The notes beneath the pieces were generated by a model. That model was not told the DNA's origin and did not search any database. It worked only from the letters and a program-made list of their open reading frames with translations. 64,000 nt of DNA from Paludibacteraceae bacterium (GTDB taxonomy: Bacteria; Bacteroidota; Bacteroidia; Bacteroidales; Paludibacteraceae), in NCBI GenBank assembly GCA_017551025.1, contig JAFZNG010000014.1:44799-108798 (forward strand), written 5' to 3'. Shown one piece after another: positions 24,756 through 33,569 of the stretch. Positions within the stretch are counted from its first letter, which is position 1. Every line of letters starts with the position of its first letter. The translations under genes and the position numbers were made by a program.

Positions 24756-24787
24756 TTTGCGCATGTCAAAAAAAAACAGTACTTTTG
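24756..24787 (+). promoter_or_regulatory. promoter of ksgA-corA
   Basis: -33 TTTG 24756-24759, 20 bases, -7 TACTTTTG 24780-24787. The leader holds a GGTCTC/GAGACC repeat near 24809-24821 and an out-of-frame ATG at 24859. Confidence 0.8.
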
Positions 24788-24880
24788 CAGTCGCAAAAGC
24801 CCGTTAGGGTCTCCGAGACCAAGGTCTTAGGGGTAAGTTGAACTAAAATCACTAACAAATGGACGACTATCACCAACAGA

Positions 24881-25663
24881 ATGCAACAAGTACGCGCCAA
24901 GAAATTTTTGGGTCAGCACTTCTTGACAGACCTCAATGTCGCCCAACGAATTGCTGATACTATCCAGGCCGGACCAACCCTCGAAATAGGTCCAGGCATG
25001 GGAGTGCTTACCCAATTCCTATTACGTAATCCGCAGATTGACCTCACGGCCGTAGAACTCGACCGCGAGTCTGTCGAATACCTGCGCGAGTGGTATCCCG
25101 AATTGCATCTTATCGAGGCCGACTTCCTCAAACTCGACCTGCAGACCGTCTACCCCTCCGGATCGTTCAACGTCATCGGCAACTATCCGTACAATATCTC
25201 CAGCCAGATATTTTTCAAAGTACTGGAACACCGCGACCGTATCCCCGTTTGCTCGGGTATGATACAGAAAGAAGTAGCCGAACGTATCGCCTCTAAGCCA
25301 GGCAAAAAAGCCTATGGCATCCTCAGTGTGCTCCTACAAGCATACTACGATATAGAATATTTATTCACCGTCGACGAACATGTCTTCAACCCGCCGCCAA
25401 AAGTCAAGTCAGCCGTCATCCGGTTGACACGCAACCGACGAAGACAACTCGACTGCGACGAAGCGCTGTTCAAAACCGTCGTCAAGACCAGCTTTAACCA
25501 ACGACGAAAACAGTTGCGCAATTCTCTTCAACAGCTGGTAGGTAAGGGAAATCCCATCCTAGAAGAGAAAATATTTACCATGCGCCCCGAACAGCTGAGT
25601 GTAGAACAATTCGTAGAACTTACTAAATTAATCGAAAATGAGCGAAATCAAAATATTCTATAA
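24881..25663 (+). CDS. rsmA: 16S rRNA dimethyladenosine transferase
   Basis: KsgA/RsmA, which dimethylates two adjacent adenines near the 3' end of 16S rRNA with S-adenosylmethionine. 260 residues: KKFLGQHFL at 7-15, the SAM loop EIGPGMGVLT, VELDRESVEYL, and the catalytic NYPYNISS. C-terminal PPPKVKSAVIRL and SFNQRRKQLRNSL are typical. The end overlaps corA by 26 bases. Confidence 0.95.
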   Translation: MQQVRAKKFLGQHFLTDLNVAQRIADTIQAGPTLEIGPGMGVLTQFLLRNPQIDLTAVELDRESVEYLREWYPELHLIEADFLKLDLQTVYPSGSFNVIGNYPYNISSQIFFKVLEHRDRIPVCSGMIQKEVAERIASKPGKKAYGILSVLLQAYYDIEYLFTVDEHVFNPPPKVKSAVIRLTRNRRRQLDCDEALFKTVVKTSFNQRRKQLRNSLQQLVGKGNPILEEKIFTMRPEQLSVEQFVELTKLIENERNQNIL

Positions 25664-26588
25664 GGAGAACGAGAAAATCAAGGTGGCTAAGTCCATCAAC
25701 AAACTCAAGGAACTCGATAAGAAAGATATTATCTGGATCGACCTGCTGGACGTGAGCGATAAGACCGAGGACACCCTCGAGGGCTTCCTTAAAATCGACA
25801 TCCAGGAAGACGAAGAGATGGAAGAGATCGAGATGTCCAGCCGTTATATTCAGACTGACGACTCGATCGTGGCGAACTCCAACTTCCTCAAGTCCAACTT
25901 CGAGGTGGAACCCGTCAACTTTATCCTCAAGAACTCCATCCTCGTCTCCATCCGCGACGTAGAACTCGAGAGCTTCAACGATACCGTCAAGAAGATGTTC
26001 GTCAATACCCGCAACTTCCCCACCGGCTATCACGTACTCGTCGCACTCTTCGAGACCCGTGTCGAACGAGACGCCGATATGATCGAGGATACCACCGACA
26101 TGATTACCAAGCTCTCGCAACAGATTACCGCCGAGAACGACCACGTGGACGAAGACTTGCTCGTACAGATCAAGGACCTGCAGGAAAAAGTGACTATCAT
26201 CCGTCAAAATATCATGGATAAACAGCGCGTGATCAGCAACATCCTTAAGTGCGACTTCTTCCCCGAAGAACTCTATCCGCGCCTCACGATGATCATCAAG
26301 GATATCAACTCGCTGTTCGACTATACCCGCTTCGGTTTCGACCGTCTTGACTACCTCCAGGATACCTTCCTCGGTTTGGTAAACATCGAACAGAATAAGA
26401 TCATTAAGATATTTACGGTGATCAACATCATCTTCCTGCCACCTACCCTCATCGGTAGCCTCTACGGTATGAACTTCGACTTCATGCCCGAACTGCATTG
26501 GCAGTACGGTTACGTGTTCGCACTCGGACTGATGGTGCTGTCGGTTGTAGTTATATTACTTACTTTCCGCCTGAAAAAGTGGATGTAA
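25638..26588 (+). CDS. corA: CorA-family magnesium/divalent cation transporter
   Basis: Inner-membrane channel of the CorA family, 316 residues: large N-terminal cytosolic domain with a long acidic helix, then two C-terminal membrane helices (about 265-285 and 292-312) with the YGMNF signature between them. The loop after GMN is MPELHW-like, common in Bacteroidetes. Translation is coupled to rsmA through the overlap. Confidence 0.93.
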   Translation: MSEIKIFYKENEKIKVAKSINKLKELDKKDIIWIDLLDVSDKTEDTLEGFLKIDIQEDEEMEEIEMSSRYIQTDDSIVANSNFLKSNFEVEPVNFILKNSILVSIRDVELESFNDTVKKMFVNTRNFPTGYHVLVALFETRVERDADMIEDTTDMITKLSQQITAENDHVDEDLLVQIKDLQEKVTIIRQNIMDKQRVISNILKCDFFPEELYPRLTMIIKDINSLFDYTRFGFDRLDYLQDTFLGLVNIEQNKIIKIFTVINIIFLPPTLIGSLYGMNFDFMPELHWQYGYVFALGLMVLSVVVILLTFRLKKWM

Positions 26589-26594
26589 CAAGAG

Positions 26595-26739
26595 TTATTA
26601 ACAATTTATTAACAATCCTCAAAACTGCCTGTTGAAACCCATCAACCAACACGAGTTTTTATAACTCTCTTCCACTTTATTAACAATCCGCCGCAATCGT
26701 AACTCGTATATATCCAATCCGTTTCAGCACTTATTAACA
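26595..26739. repeat. four TTATTAACA boxes between corA and nadA
   Basis: Exact 9-mers at 26595, 26606, 26677 and 26731, all on the plus strand in an AT-rich 204-base spacer. They differ from the DnaA box TTATCCACA at two positions. No TAnnTTTG promoter was found here for nadA. Confidence 0.6.
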
Positions 26740-26792
26740 GTTTTAACATACTATTATTATTAAGTATAATTTTAAAATTCTAATATATAATA

Positions 26793-27731
26793 ATGTATAA
26801 GGAAAATCTTGCCGCCGAGATTCGTCAACTGTGCGAACAGAAGCATGCCATCGTCATGGCGCATTATTATACCCGACCCGAAATCCAGGAAGTAGCCGAC
26901 TTTATAGGTGACTCACTCGCACTCGCGCAACAAGCTACGCGCGTGTCTTCGGACATTATCGTCATGTGTGGTGTCCACTTCATGGGCGAGACGATGAAAA
27001 TCCTCTGTCCCGAGAAGAAAGTGCTCGTACCCGACCTGACTGCCGGTTGCTCATTAGCCGACAGCTGCCGTGCGGAAGACCTGGCTGCCTTTAAGGCAAA
27101 GTATCCCGAGCACATGGTTGTTAGTTATGTGAATACCTCGGCTGCCGTAAAAGCTCTCACAGATGTCGTTGTCACTTCCTCTAACGCCAAGCATATCGTA
27201 GACCAACTCCCCGCCGATGCGAAGATTATCTTCGGTCCGGATCGTAACCTCGGTAGTTATATCAATTCCGTTACGGGTCGCGAGATGCTCCTCTGGGATG
27301 GCGCCTGCCACGTACACAGCCGCTTCTCACTCGAGGCATTACTTGATCTGAAGAAACGCTATCCCGATGCACCTGTACTGGCGCACCCCGAATGCAAGGC
27401 GGCTATCCTTACCCTAGCGGATAAAGTAGGTTCTACCAAGGCGCTGCTTGAGTTCACCAAGACTTCACCCGCTCGTCAGTTTATCATCGTTACCGAGAGC
27501 GGTATTCTCTTTGAGATGCAGCGTGCCTGCCCGGATAAGGAATTCATCCCCGTACCACCGGAAACAACCGAATCGATAGGCTGCCATTGCAACGAATGCG
27601 AGTATATGCGACTCAATACCCTGGAGAAACTTTTAGCCTGTCTGCGCGATGAGTCGCCGGAGATCGTTGTGGACGAAAAAATAGCCGAAAAAGCCCTCCT
27701 GCCTATCAAAAAGATGCTCGAGATGAGCTAA
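26793..27731 (+). CDS. nadA: quinolinate synthase
   Basis: 4Fe-4S enzyme that condenses iminoaspartate with dihydroxyacetone phosphate to quinolinate in NAD synthesis. 312 residues. Seen: AHYYTRPEIQEVADFIGDSL at about 17-36, cluster cysteines in LTAGCSLAD, in the HPEC segment and in GCHCNECEYM, and the substrate loop FGPDRNLG. nadB and nadC are not in the window. Confidence 0.95.
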   Translation: MYKENLAAEIRQLCEQKHAIVMAHYYTRPEIQEVADFIGDSLALAQQATRVSSDIIVMCGVHFMGETMKILCPEKKVLVPDLTAGCSLADSCRAEDLAAFKAKYPEHMVVSYVNTSAAVKALTDVVVTSSNAKHIVDQLPADAKIIFGPDRNLGSYINSVTGREMLLWDGACHVHSRFSLEALLDLKKRYPDAPVLAHPECKAAILTLADKVGSTKALLEFTKTSPARQFIIVTESGILFEMQRACPDKEFIPVPPETTESIGCHCNECEYMRLNTLEKLLACLRDESPEIVVDEKIAEKALLPIKKMLEMS

Positions 27732-27765
27732 AAATCCATAAAATCTGCTTTTTTTTGCTAAAAAA

Positions 27766-27797
27766 TTTGTGTATATCAGAAAAAAGCAGTACCTTTG
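27766..27797 (+). promoter_or_regulatory. promoter of tRNA-Met
   Basis: -33 TTTG 27766-27769 followed by TGTATATC, 20 bases, -7 TACCTTTG 27790-27797. Confidence 0.85.
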
Positions 27798-27819
27798 CAG
27801 CCGCTTTTCAAAAAAGCAT

Positions 27820-27893
27820 GGCGGGATAGCTCAGCTGGTTAGAGCGCATGATTCATAATCATGAGGTCCCCAGTTCAATCCTGGGTCCCGCTA
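27820..27893 (+). tRNA. tRNA-Met (anticodon CAT)
   Basis: Complete cloverleaf: acceptor GGCGGGA/TCCCGCT, D arm GCTC/GAGC, anticodon stem CATGA/TCATG with loop TTCATAA, T arm CCCAG/CTGGG with TTCAATC. Discriminator A; CCA is not encoded. The first acceptor pair is G-U, not mismatched, which fits elongator Met more than initiator; a lysidine-modified Ile2 tRNA cannot be ruled out. Confidence 0.93.
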
Positions 27894-27897
27894 CAAA

Positions 27898-27928
27898 AGG
27901 ATCACTCAAACGAGTGGTCTTTTTTTTC
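27898..27928 (+). terminator. terminator after tRNA-Met
   Basis: GATCACTC, loop AAAC, GAGTGGTC, then eight T. Confidence 0.88.
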
Positions 27929-27993
27929 AAGTATTCATTTTTATATACCACTTGCAAGTCGAATTTACAATTCGAAAAAAATCCTTGCGCCTA

Positions 27994-28025
27994 CTTGCGT
28001 ATATCGGAAAAAAGTTGTACCTTTG
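27994..28025 (+). promoter_or_regulatory. promoter of pckA
   Basis: -33 CTTG 27994-27997 with GCGTATATC, 20 bases, -7 TACCTTTG 28018-28025. Confidence 0.8.
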
Positions 28026-28085
28026 CATCGTAATTTGACACACTACGCGATTAAGCATATATTAACAAACAAATTCTATACAAAA

Positions 28086-29690
28086 ATGAAAGAGTTAGAT
28101 CTTACCAAGTACGGCATTACGGGTGCTACCGTAATCGCACACAACCCCTCCTATGAGTATCTGTTCGAGGAGGAGACCAAGCCCGAGTTGACCGGTTATG
28201 CAAAAGGTCAGAACACCGAGCTCAACGCCGTAAACGTAATGACCGGTATCTACACCGGCCGTTCGCCTAAGGACAAATACATTGTGATGGACCAAAACTC
28301 GAAGGACACCGTTTGGTGGACCACCGAGGGTTACAAGAACGACAACCACCCGATGAGCGAAGACGTTTGGGCTAAGGTAAAAGAGATGGCTATCAAGGAG
28401 CTCAGCGGCAAGAACCTCTACGTAGTAGACGCTTTCTGCGGTGCAAACAAAGACACCCGCATGGCTGTTCGTTTCATCGTGGAGGTAGCTTGGCAGGCAC
28501 ACTTCGTTAAGAACATGTTCATCCAGCCGAGCGAGGAAGAACTCGCTAACTTCGAGCCGGACTTCGTGATCTACAACGCATCGCTTGCAAAGGTAGAGAA
28601 CTACAAGGAACTAGGCCTCAACAGCGAGACTTGTGTTGCCTTCAACACCACGAGCCGCGAGCAGGTTATCCTCAACACCTGGTATGGCGGTGAGATGAAG
28701 AAAGGTATGTTCTCGATGATGAACTACTACCTGCCGCTGAAGGGTATCGCATCCATGCACTGCTCCGCGAACACCGACATGGAAGGCAAGAACACCGCTA
28801 TCTTCTTCGGTCTCTCCGGTACCGGTAAGACCACTCTGTCCACCGACCCGAAGCGTCTGCTGATCGGCGACGACGAGCACGGATGGGATGACCAGGGTGT
28901 GTTCAACTTCGAAGGTGGTTGCTACGCAAAGGTGATCAACCTCGACAAAGAGTCCGAGCCGGACATCTACGCTGCTATCCGTCGTAACGCCCTTCTGGAG
29001 AACGTTACCGTAGCAGAAGACGGCAAGATCGATTTCGCTGACAAGAGCGTAACCGAGAACACCCGTGTTTCGTATCCGATCAACCATATTGAGAAGATCG
29101 TTCGTCCGATCTCTGCAGGTCCTGCAGCTAAGAACGTCATCTTCCTGAGTGCCGACGCCTTCGGCGTACTGCCTCCTGTATCGATCCTGACGCCGGAGCA
29201 GACCAAGTACTACTTCCTCTCCGGTTTCACCGCTAAACTCGCAGGTACAGAGCGTGGCATCACTGAGCCGACTCCGACCTTCTCCGCTTGCTTCGGACAG
29301 GCCTTCCTGGAGTTGCACCCGACCAAATATGCGGAGGAGCTCGTTAAACGTATGGAGAAATCCGGTGCGAAGGCTTACCTCGTTAACACCGGTTGGAACG
29401 GAACCGGCAAGCGTATCTCGATCCGCGACACCCGTGGTATCATCGACGCTATCCTCGGTGGTGACATCCTCACCGCGCCGACGAAGAAGATTCCGTTCTT
29501 CAACTTCGAGGTTCCGACTGCTCTGCCGGGTGTAGATCCTGCTATCCTCGATCCGCGTGACACCTACGCTGACGCAGCTAAGTGGGAAGAGAAAGCAAAA
29601 GACCTCGCTGCTCGCTTCATCAAGAACTTCGACAAATATACGTCGAACGAAGCAGGTAAGGCCCTCGTTGCTGCCGGCCCGCAACTCTAA
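28086..29690 (+). CDS. pckA: phosphoenolpyruvate carboxykinase (ATP)
   Basis: Interconverts oxaloacetate and PEP with ATP/ADP; in Bacteroidales it mainly fixes CO2 to oxaloacetate on the way to succinate, feeding mdh. 534 residues. Seen: [11 protein letters not shown], the kinase loop [19 protein letters not shown] and the adenine-binding NTGWNG region. The open frame extends upstream to 27861 through the tRNA, but the promoter at 27994 and protein family length fix the start at 28086. Codon use points to high expression. Confidence 0.97.
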   Translation: MKELDLTKYGITGATVIAHNPSYEYLFEEETKPELTGYAKGQNTELNAVNVMTGIYTGRSPKDKYIVMDQNSKDTVWWTTEGYKNDNHPMSEDVWAKVKEMAIKELSGKNLYVVDAFCGANKDTRMAVRFIVEVAWQAHFVKNMFIQPSEEELANFEPDFVIYNASLAKVENYKELGLNSETCVAFNTTSREQVILNTWYGGEMKKGMFSMMNYYLPLKGIASMHCSANTDMEGKNTAIFFGLSGTGKTTLSTDPKRLLIGDDEHGWDDQGVFNFEGGCYAKVINLDKESEPDIYAAIRRNALLENVTVAEDGKIDFADKSVTENTRVSYPINHIEKIVRPISAGPAAKNVIFLSADAFGVLPPVSILTPEQTKYYFLSGFTAKLAGTERGITEPTPTFSACFGQAFLELHPTKYAEELVKRMEKSGAKAYLVNTGWNGTGKRISIRDTRGIIDAILGGDILTAPTKKIPFFNFEVPTALPGVDPAILDPRDTYADAAKWEEKAKDLAARFIKNFDKYTSNEAGKALVAAGPQL

Positions 29691-29722
29691 TCTGACAGCT
29701 GAAGGCTGACAAGCTGACAGCT
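29691..29722. repeat. heptamer array after pckA
   Basis: Heptamers of the type GCTGACA (tctgaca, gctgaag, gctgaca, agctgac) starting immediately after the stop codon. Confidence 0.75.
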
Positions 29723-29765
29723 AAAAATAAGGTACGCGCGTACGTGCGCGTACCTTATTTTTTGT
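29723..29765. terminator. pckA terminator
   Basis: AAATAAGGTACGCGC / GCGCGTACCTTATTT stem around a short loop, with A-run and T-run flanks; works in both directions and also closes the minus-strand lipoprotein gene. Confidence 0.93.
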
Positions 29766-29844
29766 TCGCATAAGTACAAAAAAAAGAGGCTCGTTCCTAG
29801 AACAGCCTCATTTCCAACGTTTCCTATAAACGTTCAACTGAAAT

Positions 29845-29985
29845 TTACTCAGCTACAGTGTCAGCAACTACCTCAGCAACGGTGTCGTTAGCTACGGTGT
29901 CATTGCAACCTGCGTTCTCAGCGGCCTTGTTACCACAAGCCATTGCGCACATTGCAACTGCTGCAAGGAAAAGAACTTTCTTCAT
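29845..29985 (-). CDS. very small lipoprotein with DTVA repeats
   Basis: 46 residues: a lipoprotein signal with cleavage before the Cys in AMACGNK (residue 17), then a short acidic tail NDTVANDTVAEVVADTVAE. No further domain. The start at the ATG giving MKKVLFL is chosen because the longer frame runs into the promoter. Likely an abundant membrane-anchored peptide; function unknown. Confidence 0.7.
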   Translation of the reverse strand: MKKVLFLAAVAMCAMACGNKAAENAGCNDTVANDTVAEVVADTVAE

Positions 29986-30051
29986 AATTTTTTTTATCCT
30001 TAAAAAGTTAATATTAACATTTGATTTCCTCATTTTTTCAGAAATCGGCTG

Positions 30052-30083
30052 CAAAATTACTACTTTTTTTGCATATATCCAAA
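30052..30083 (-). promoter_or_regulatory. promoter of the small lipoprotein
   Basis: -33 TTTG (30080-30083), -7 TAATTTTG (30052-30059), 20-base spacer; interleaved with the next promoter. Confidence 0.8.
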
Positions 30084-30099
30084 AAAAAATGTAAATTTG
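30068..30099 (+). promoter_or_regulatory. promoter of the PASTA-porX operon
   Basis: -33 TTTG 30068-30071, 20 bases, -7 TAAATTTG 30092-30099. Only about 15 bases separate the expected start site from the ATG. Confidence 0.78.
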
Positions 30100-30120
30100 C
30101 ACGATTTTTTTTAAAGAATT

Positions 30121-31005
30121 ATGAAATTTCAAGCATTTCAGACGAAATCAAAGACACTTTTTGTGTTAATTAACGTCTTTATGGCTGTCTTGGCGGTCAT
30201 CTTGTTGCTCTTTCTCTTGTACGGTTGGCTCAACCTGTATACCGATCATGGCGTAGAAGTGGAAGTGCCCAACGTGAAGGGTATGATGGTAGACGAGGCG
30301 CAGACTTTAGCCGAGTCGGTGGGCATGGAACTGATGATTGTGGATTCGGTCTATACCACCAAGGTGCCTCGCGGTATCGTCATCGAGCAAACACCACCTG
30401 CCATGAGTCGTGCGAAACGTCATCGTTATATCTATGTTGTGATGAACGCTAAGTGCAAACGTCGTGTTCCCCTACCTGACGTGTTGATGCTTAGTTACCG
30501 TCAGGCCACCGCTACACTCGAAGCCATGGGCCTGCGCGTGACCAATATAGTCTATCAGCCTTACGAGCATCGTGACATCACCATCGGTATTACGCTCAAC
30601 GGTCGCAAGTTATCCGCCGGCGAACGTATCGAAGAAGGTAGTAACCTGGTACTGATTGTAGGTAGCGGTACGCGCGGAGGTACGCATCCGGTTACCGTTC
30701 CCGACCTGCGCGGCAAGACCCTGGAGGATGCCAAAGCCCTGCTCGAGGCCAACGAACTCGTGCTGGGAGCCTATGAGTTTGACGAAACACCTACCGATGA
30801 TAATATCGGCAAGTTCGTCGTGTATACGCAATCTCCGCTCAAGGGTTCGGACGCTATCGACGGCGACGAAGTGATGATCATGCTCACGCGTAATCTGAAT
30901 CGCAAACTCCAGGAGTTCTACGAGTCGCAGGGCACAGCCCCCGAGGAAGAGATCCTGGAAGTACAAACCAACAGCCAAGACAGTATAGACGATGAGTGGT
31001 TCTGA
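30121..31005 (+). CDS. PASTA-domain membrane protein
   Basis: 294 residues: short cytosolic start, one membrane helix (about 14-38), then three PASTA domains outside (about 45-110, 115-180, 190-260), each with the VPxVxGxxxxxAxxxL pattern (VEVPNVKGMMVDEAQTL, VPLPDVLMLSYRQATATL, VTVPDLRGKTLEDAKALL). PASTA domains bind peptidoglycan fragments; no kinase domain is attached. Last 14 bases overlap the pseudouridine synthase gene. Confidence 0.9.
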   Translation: MKFQAFQTKSKTLFVLINVFMAVLAVILLLFLLYGWLNLYTDHGVEVEVPNVKGMMVDEAQTLAESVGMELMIVDSVYTTKVPRGIVIEQTPPAMSRAKRHRYIYVVMNAKCKRRVPLPDVLMLSYRQATATLEAMGLRVTNIVYQPYEHRDITIGITLNGRKLSAGERIEEGSNLVLIVGSGTRGGTHPVTVPDLRGKTLEDAKALLEANELVLGAYEFDETPTDDNIGKFVVYTQSPLKGSDAIDGDEVMIMLTRNLNRKLQEFYESQGTAPEEEILEVQTNSQDSIDDEWF

Positions 31006-32029
31006 TGAGGTATTTGAACGGTGGCGCTGCGAGGTGGATAAAGGACAAGCCTCGGTTCGCATCGACAAATACCTGGCCGAACATATGTCTGACACCTCGC
31101 GTACGCGTATTCAGCAGGCAGCTGACGGCGGACACGTGTGGGTGAACGGCAAACCCGTCAACAGCAGCTATAAAGTAAAGCCGCTGGACGTCATCCAAGT
31201 GCTGCTCGACCATGAGCCGCACGATACGACTATCCTGCCCGAACCGATTCCGCTCAATATCGTCTATGAAGACGAGGACGTTCTGGTTATCAACAAAGAA
31301 GCCGGTATGGTGGTGCATCCCGGACACGGCAACTATGAGCACACGCTGCTCAACGCCCTGGCCTATTATTTCAGCCATACACCATACACCATACACCATA
31401 CACCAATCGATATCAACAACCCCGAGATAGGTCTCGTCCACCGCATCGACAAGGACACCAGCGGACTGCTACTCATCGCTAAGACACCCGAAGCCAAGAC
31501 CCACCTGGGCTGGCAATTCTTCGAGCATACCATAGATCGCACGTATAACGCACTCGTTTGGGGTACCTTCAAAGAAGACTCTGGCACGGTTTTTGGTGCA
31601 CTGGCTCGTGATAACAGAGACCGCACCATCTATCGCGTCTGGGATCCGGAGGAGAATCCGAATGCCAAAGAAGCCATCACGCACTGGCGGGTACTGGAAC
31701 GCTTTCCGTACGTGACCCTGGTGGAGTGCCGGCTGGAGACGGGACGTACCCATCAGATACGCGTACATATGCGTCATATCGGACATCCCCTCTTCGCCGA
31801 CGAGAAATATGGCGGCATGGAGATACTCAAGGGACTGCGTACGCAGAAATATGCGCAGTATATACGCAACTGTTTTGCACTGTGTCCGCGTCAGGTGCTC
31901 CACGCCAAAACGCTGGGTTTTACGCATCCTCGCACCGGAGAACGAATGCTATTTGATAGTGAGTGGCCTCAGGATATAGAGAACCTGATTAACAAATGGA
32001 GGAACTATGAGCCAAATACTCTGGGCTGA
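30992..32029 (+). CDS. rluD: 23S rRNA pseudouridine synthase, RluD type
   Basis: RluA-family enzyme, 345 residues: S4 RNA-binding domain (about 20-75) and catalytic domain with D153 in HRIDKDTSG and the RTHQIRVHM block. A perfect four-unit CATACAC array (31376-31403) is read in frame as HTPYTIHHTP (about 129-138) between the first catalytic strand and the HRID motif. It overlaps the PASTA gene by 14 and porX by 23 bases. RluD substrate sites in 23S are the family role; RluC type is the alternative. Confidence 0.9.
   Translation: MSGSDEVFERWRCEVDKGQASVRIDKYLAEHMSDTSRTRIQQAADGGHVWVNGKPVNSSYKVKPLDVIQVLLDHEPHDTTILPEPIPLNIVYEDEDVLVINKEAGMVVHPGHGNYEHTLLNALAYYFSHTPYTIHHTPIDINNPEIGLVHRIDKDTSGLLLIAKTPEAKTHLGWQFFEHTIDRTYNALVWGTFKEDSGTVFGALARDNRDRTIYRVWDPEENPNAKEAITHWRVLERFPYVTLVECRLETGRTHQIRVHMRHIGHPLFADEKYGGMEILKGLRTQKYAQYIRNCFALCPRQVLHAKTLGFTHPRTGERMLFDSEWPQDIENLINKWRNYEPNTLG
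31376..31403. repeat. in-frame heptamer array in rluD
   Basis: Four exact CATACAC units, the least degenerate array in the window, which suggests a young array. Confidence 0.92.
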
Positions 32030-33545
32030 CGACGAGATTGATCTCCTACAGCCGTACATCATCTATCTGAAGCAAAAAGACTACGACGTACTGACCGCCA
32101 CCAACGGACAGGACGCTATCGACCTGTGCCACCGCGAACGACCGGATATCATCTTTCTGGACGAGAACATGCCGGGCCTGAGCGGACTGGAAGTACTGCA
32201 GGAAATCAAACGGCTCCACCCCGAGATACCCGTCGTAATGATTACCAAGAGTGAGGAGGAGCGTATCATGGAGCAGGCTATCGGCGAGAAGATAGCCGAC
32301 TACCTCATCAAGCCCGTCAATCCCAGCCAGATACTCCTATGCCTGAAGAAGCATATCCACCAGCGGGATATACTCAGCGAACATACCAACCGTACCTATC
32401 GCGAGGAGTTTCAGGATATCAGTTATCTGATCGATACCGCCTCTACCCTCGAAGAATGGCAGGCCGTAGAACGCACCTTGACGCGTTGGGAACTCGACCT
32501 GCAGACCGTGGATTCATCCATGGGCGAGATGCTATCTATGCAACGCCAGCAGGCCAATGCCGCCTTTGCCAAGTTTATCCAGCGGCATTACGAGGATTGG
32601 TTTACCAACCCCGACCGGCGACCGCTACTCTCGCCCGATGTATTCAAGCGCGTGGTATTCCCTATGCTCGACCGCGGAGAGAAGGTCTTCATGGTGGTGA
32701 TTGATAATTTCCGCTACGACCAGTGGAAGACGATCCAACCGCTGCTAAGCGAGTTTCTTTCCGTCACCGACGAACAACTCTACTGCTCCATCCTGCCCAC
32801 GGCTACGCAGTATGCCCGTAATGCCATCTTTTCCGGCCTGATGCCGCTACAGATACAACAGATGTACCCGCAGTACTGGGTAGAGGAAGAAGATGAAGAG
32901 GGCAAGAACCTCTGCGAGAAAGACCTCATCCAGACCATGCTCGATCGCTATCGCCGCCGTGAGCAGTTTACCTATTACAAGGTCAACGAGAGTGAGTTTT
33001 GCGAGAAGATCACACGTCAGTTCAAGTCCTTGCAGACACCGCTTAATATCGTAGTACTCAACTTCATCGATATGCTCTCTCACTCGCGTACCGAGAGCAA
33101 GATGATGCGTGAGTTGGCGGGCGACGAGGCTGCCTATCTAAGTCTTACGCAGAGTTGGTTCCGCCATTCGCCTACCTACTTTATGCTACGCCGCATCGCC
33201 GAATTGGGTTATCGCGTAATAATCACCACCGACCACGGCACCGTACGCGTCCAAAACCCCGTGCAGATCATCGGCGACAAGAACACCAATACCAACCTGC
33301 GTTATAAGGTAGGTAAGTCGCTCAACTGCCAGTCGAAGAACGTCTTTACGATCGCCGACCCAAAACGTGTCGGCCTACCCTGCCCCAACGTGAGCAGCAG
33401 TTATATGTTCTGTACGGGCAACGACTTCTTCGGCTATCCGAATAATTTTAACTACTACGCCCAATATTACCGCAATACCTTCCAGCACGGCGGTATATCG
33501 CTGGAGGAAATGATGATACCGCTGATCGTACTTGATCCCAAGTGA
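32007..33545 (+). CDS. porX: PorX: response regulator with PglZ phosphatase-like domain
   Basis: Regulator of type IX secretion genes, partner of histidine kinase PorY. 512 residues: receiver domain 1-120 with acidic D8/D9, phospho-acceptor D52 (FLDENMPG) and the conserved Lys in VMITKSEEE; a helical middle; then a PglZ (alkaline-phosphatase-like) domain with VIDNFRYDQW and TTDHGTVRV metal-site residues. No DNA-binding domain. PorY is not nearby. The stop codon lies in a heptamer array. Confidence 0.93.
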   Translation: MSQILWADDEIDLLQPYIIYLKQKDYDVLTATNGQDAIDLCHRERPDIIFLDENMPGLSGLEVLQEIKRLHPEIPVVMITKSEEERIMEQAIGEKIADYLIKPVNPSQILLCLKKHIHQRDILSEHTNRTYREEFQDISYLIDTASTLEEWQAVERTLTRWELDLQTVDSSMGEMLSMQRQQANAAFAKFIQRHYEDWFTNPDRRPLLSPDVFKRVVFPMLDRGEKVFMVVIDNFRYDQWKTIQPLLSEFLSVTDEQLYCSILPTATQYARNAIFSGLMPLQIQQMYPQYWVEEEDEEGKNLCEKDLIQTMLDRYRRREQFTYYKVNESEFCEKITRQFKSLQTPLNIVVLNFIDMLSHSRTESKMMRELAGDEAAYLSLTQSWFRHSPTYFMLRRIAELGYRVIITTDHGTVRVQNPVQIIGDKNTNTNLRYKVGKSLNCQSKNVFTIADPKRVGLPCPNVSSSYMFCTGNDFFGYPNNFNYYAQYYRNTFQHGGISLEEMMIPLIVLDPK

Positions 33546-33569
33546 AAGGTGAAAATTGAAAGGTGAAAG
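33542..33569. repeat. heptamer array at the porX/EEP junction
   Basis: gtgaaag, gtgaaaa, ttgaaag, gtgaaag. The first unit carries the porX TGA and the last the GTG start of the next gene. Confidence 0.9.

Noticed and set aside
24859-24880. ATG at 24859 as start of ksgA
   Set aside because: Out of frame with the conserved protein; the ATG at 24881 gives the normal N-terminus.
27861-28085. upstream extension of the pckA frame
   Set aside because: It begins within tRNA-Met and crosses its terminator and the pckA promoter.
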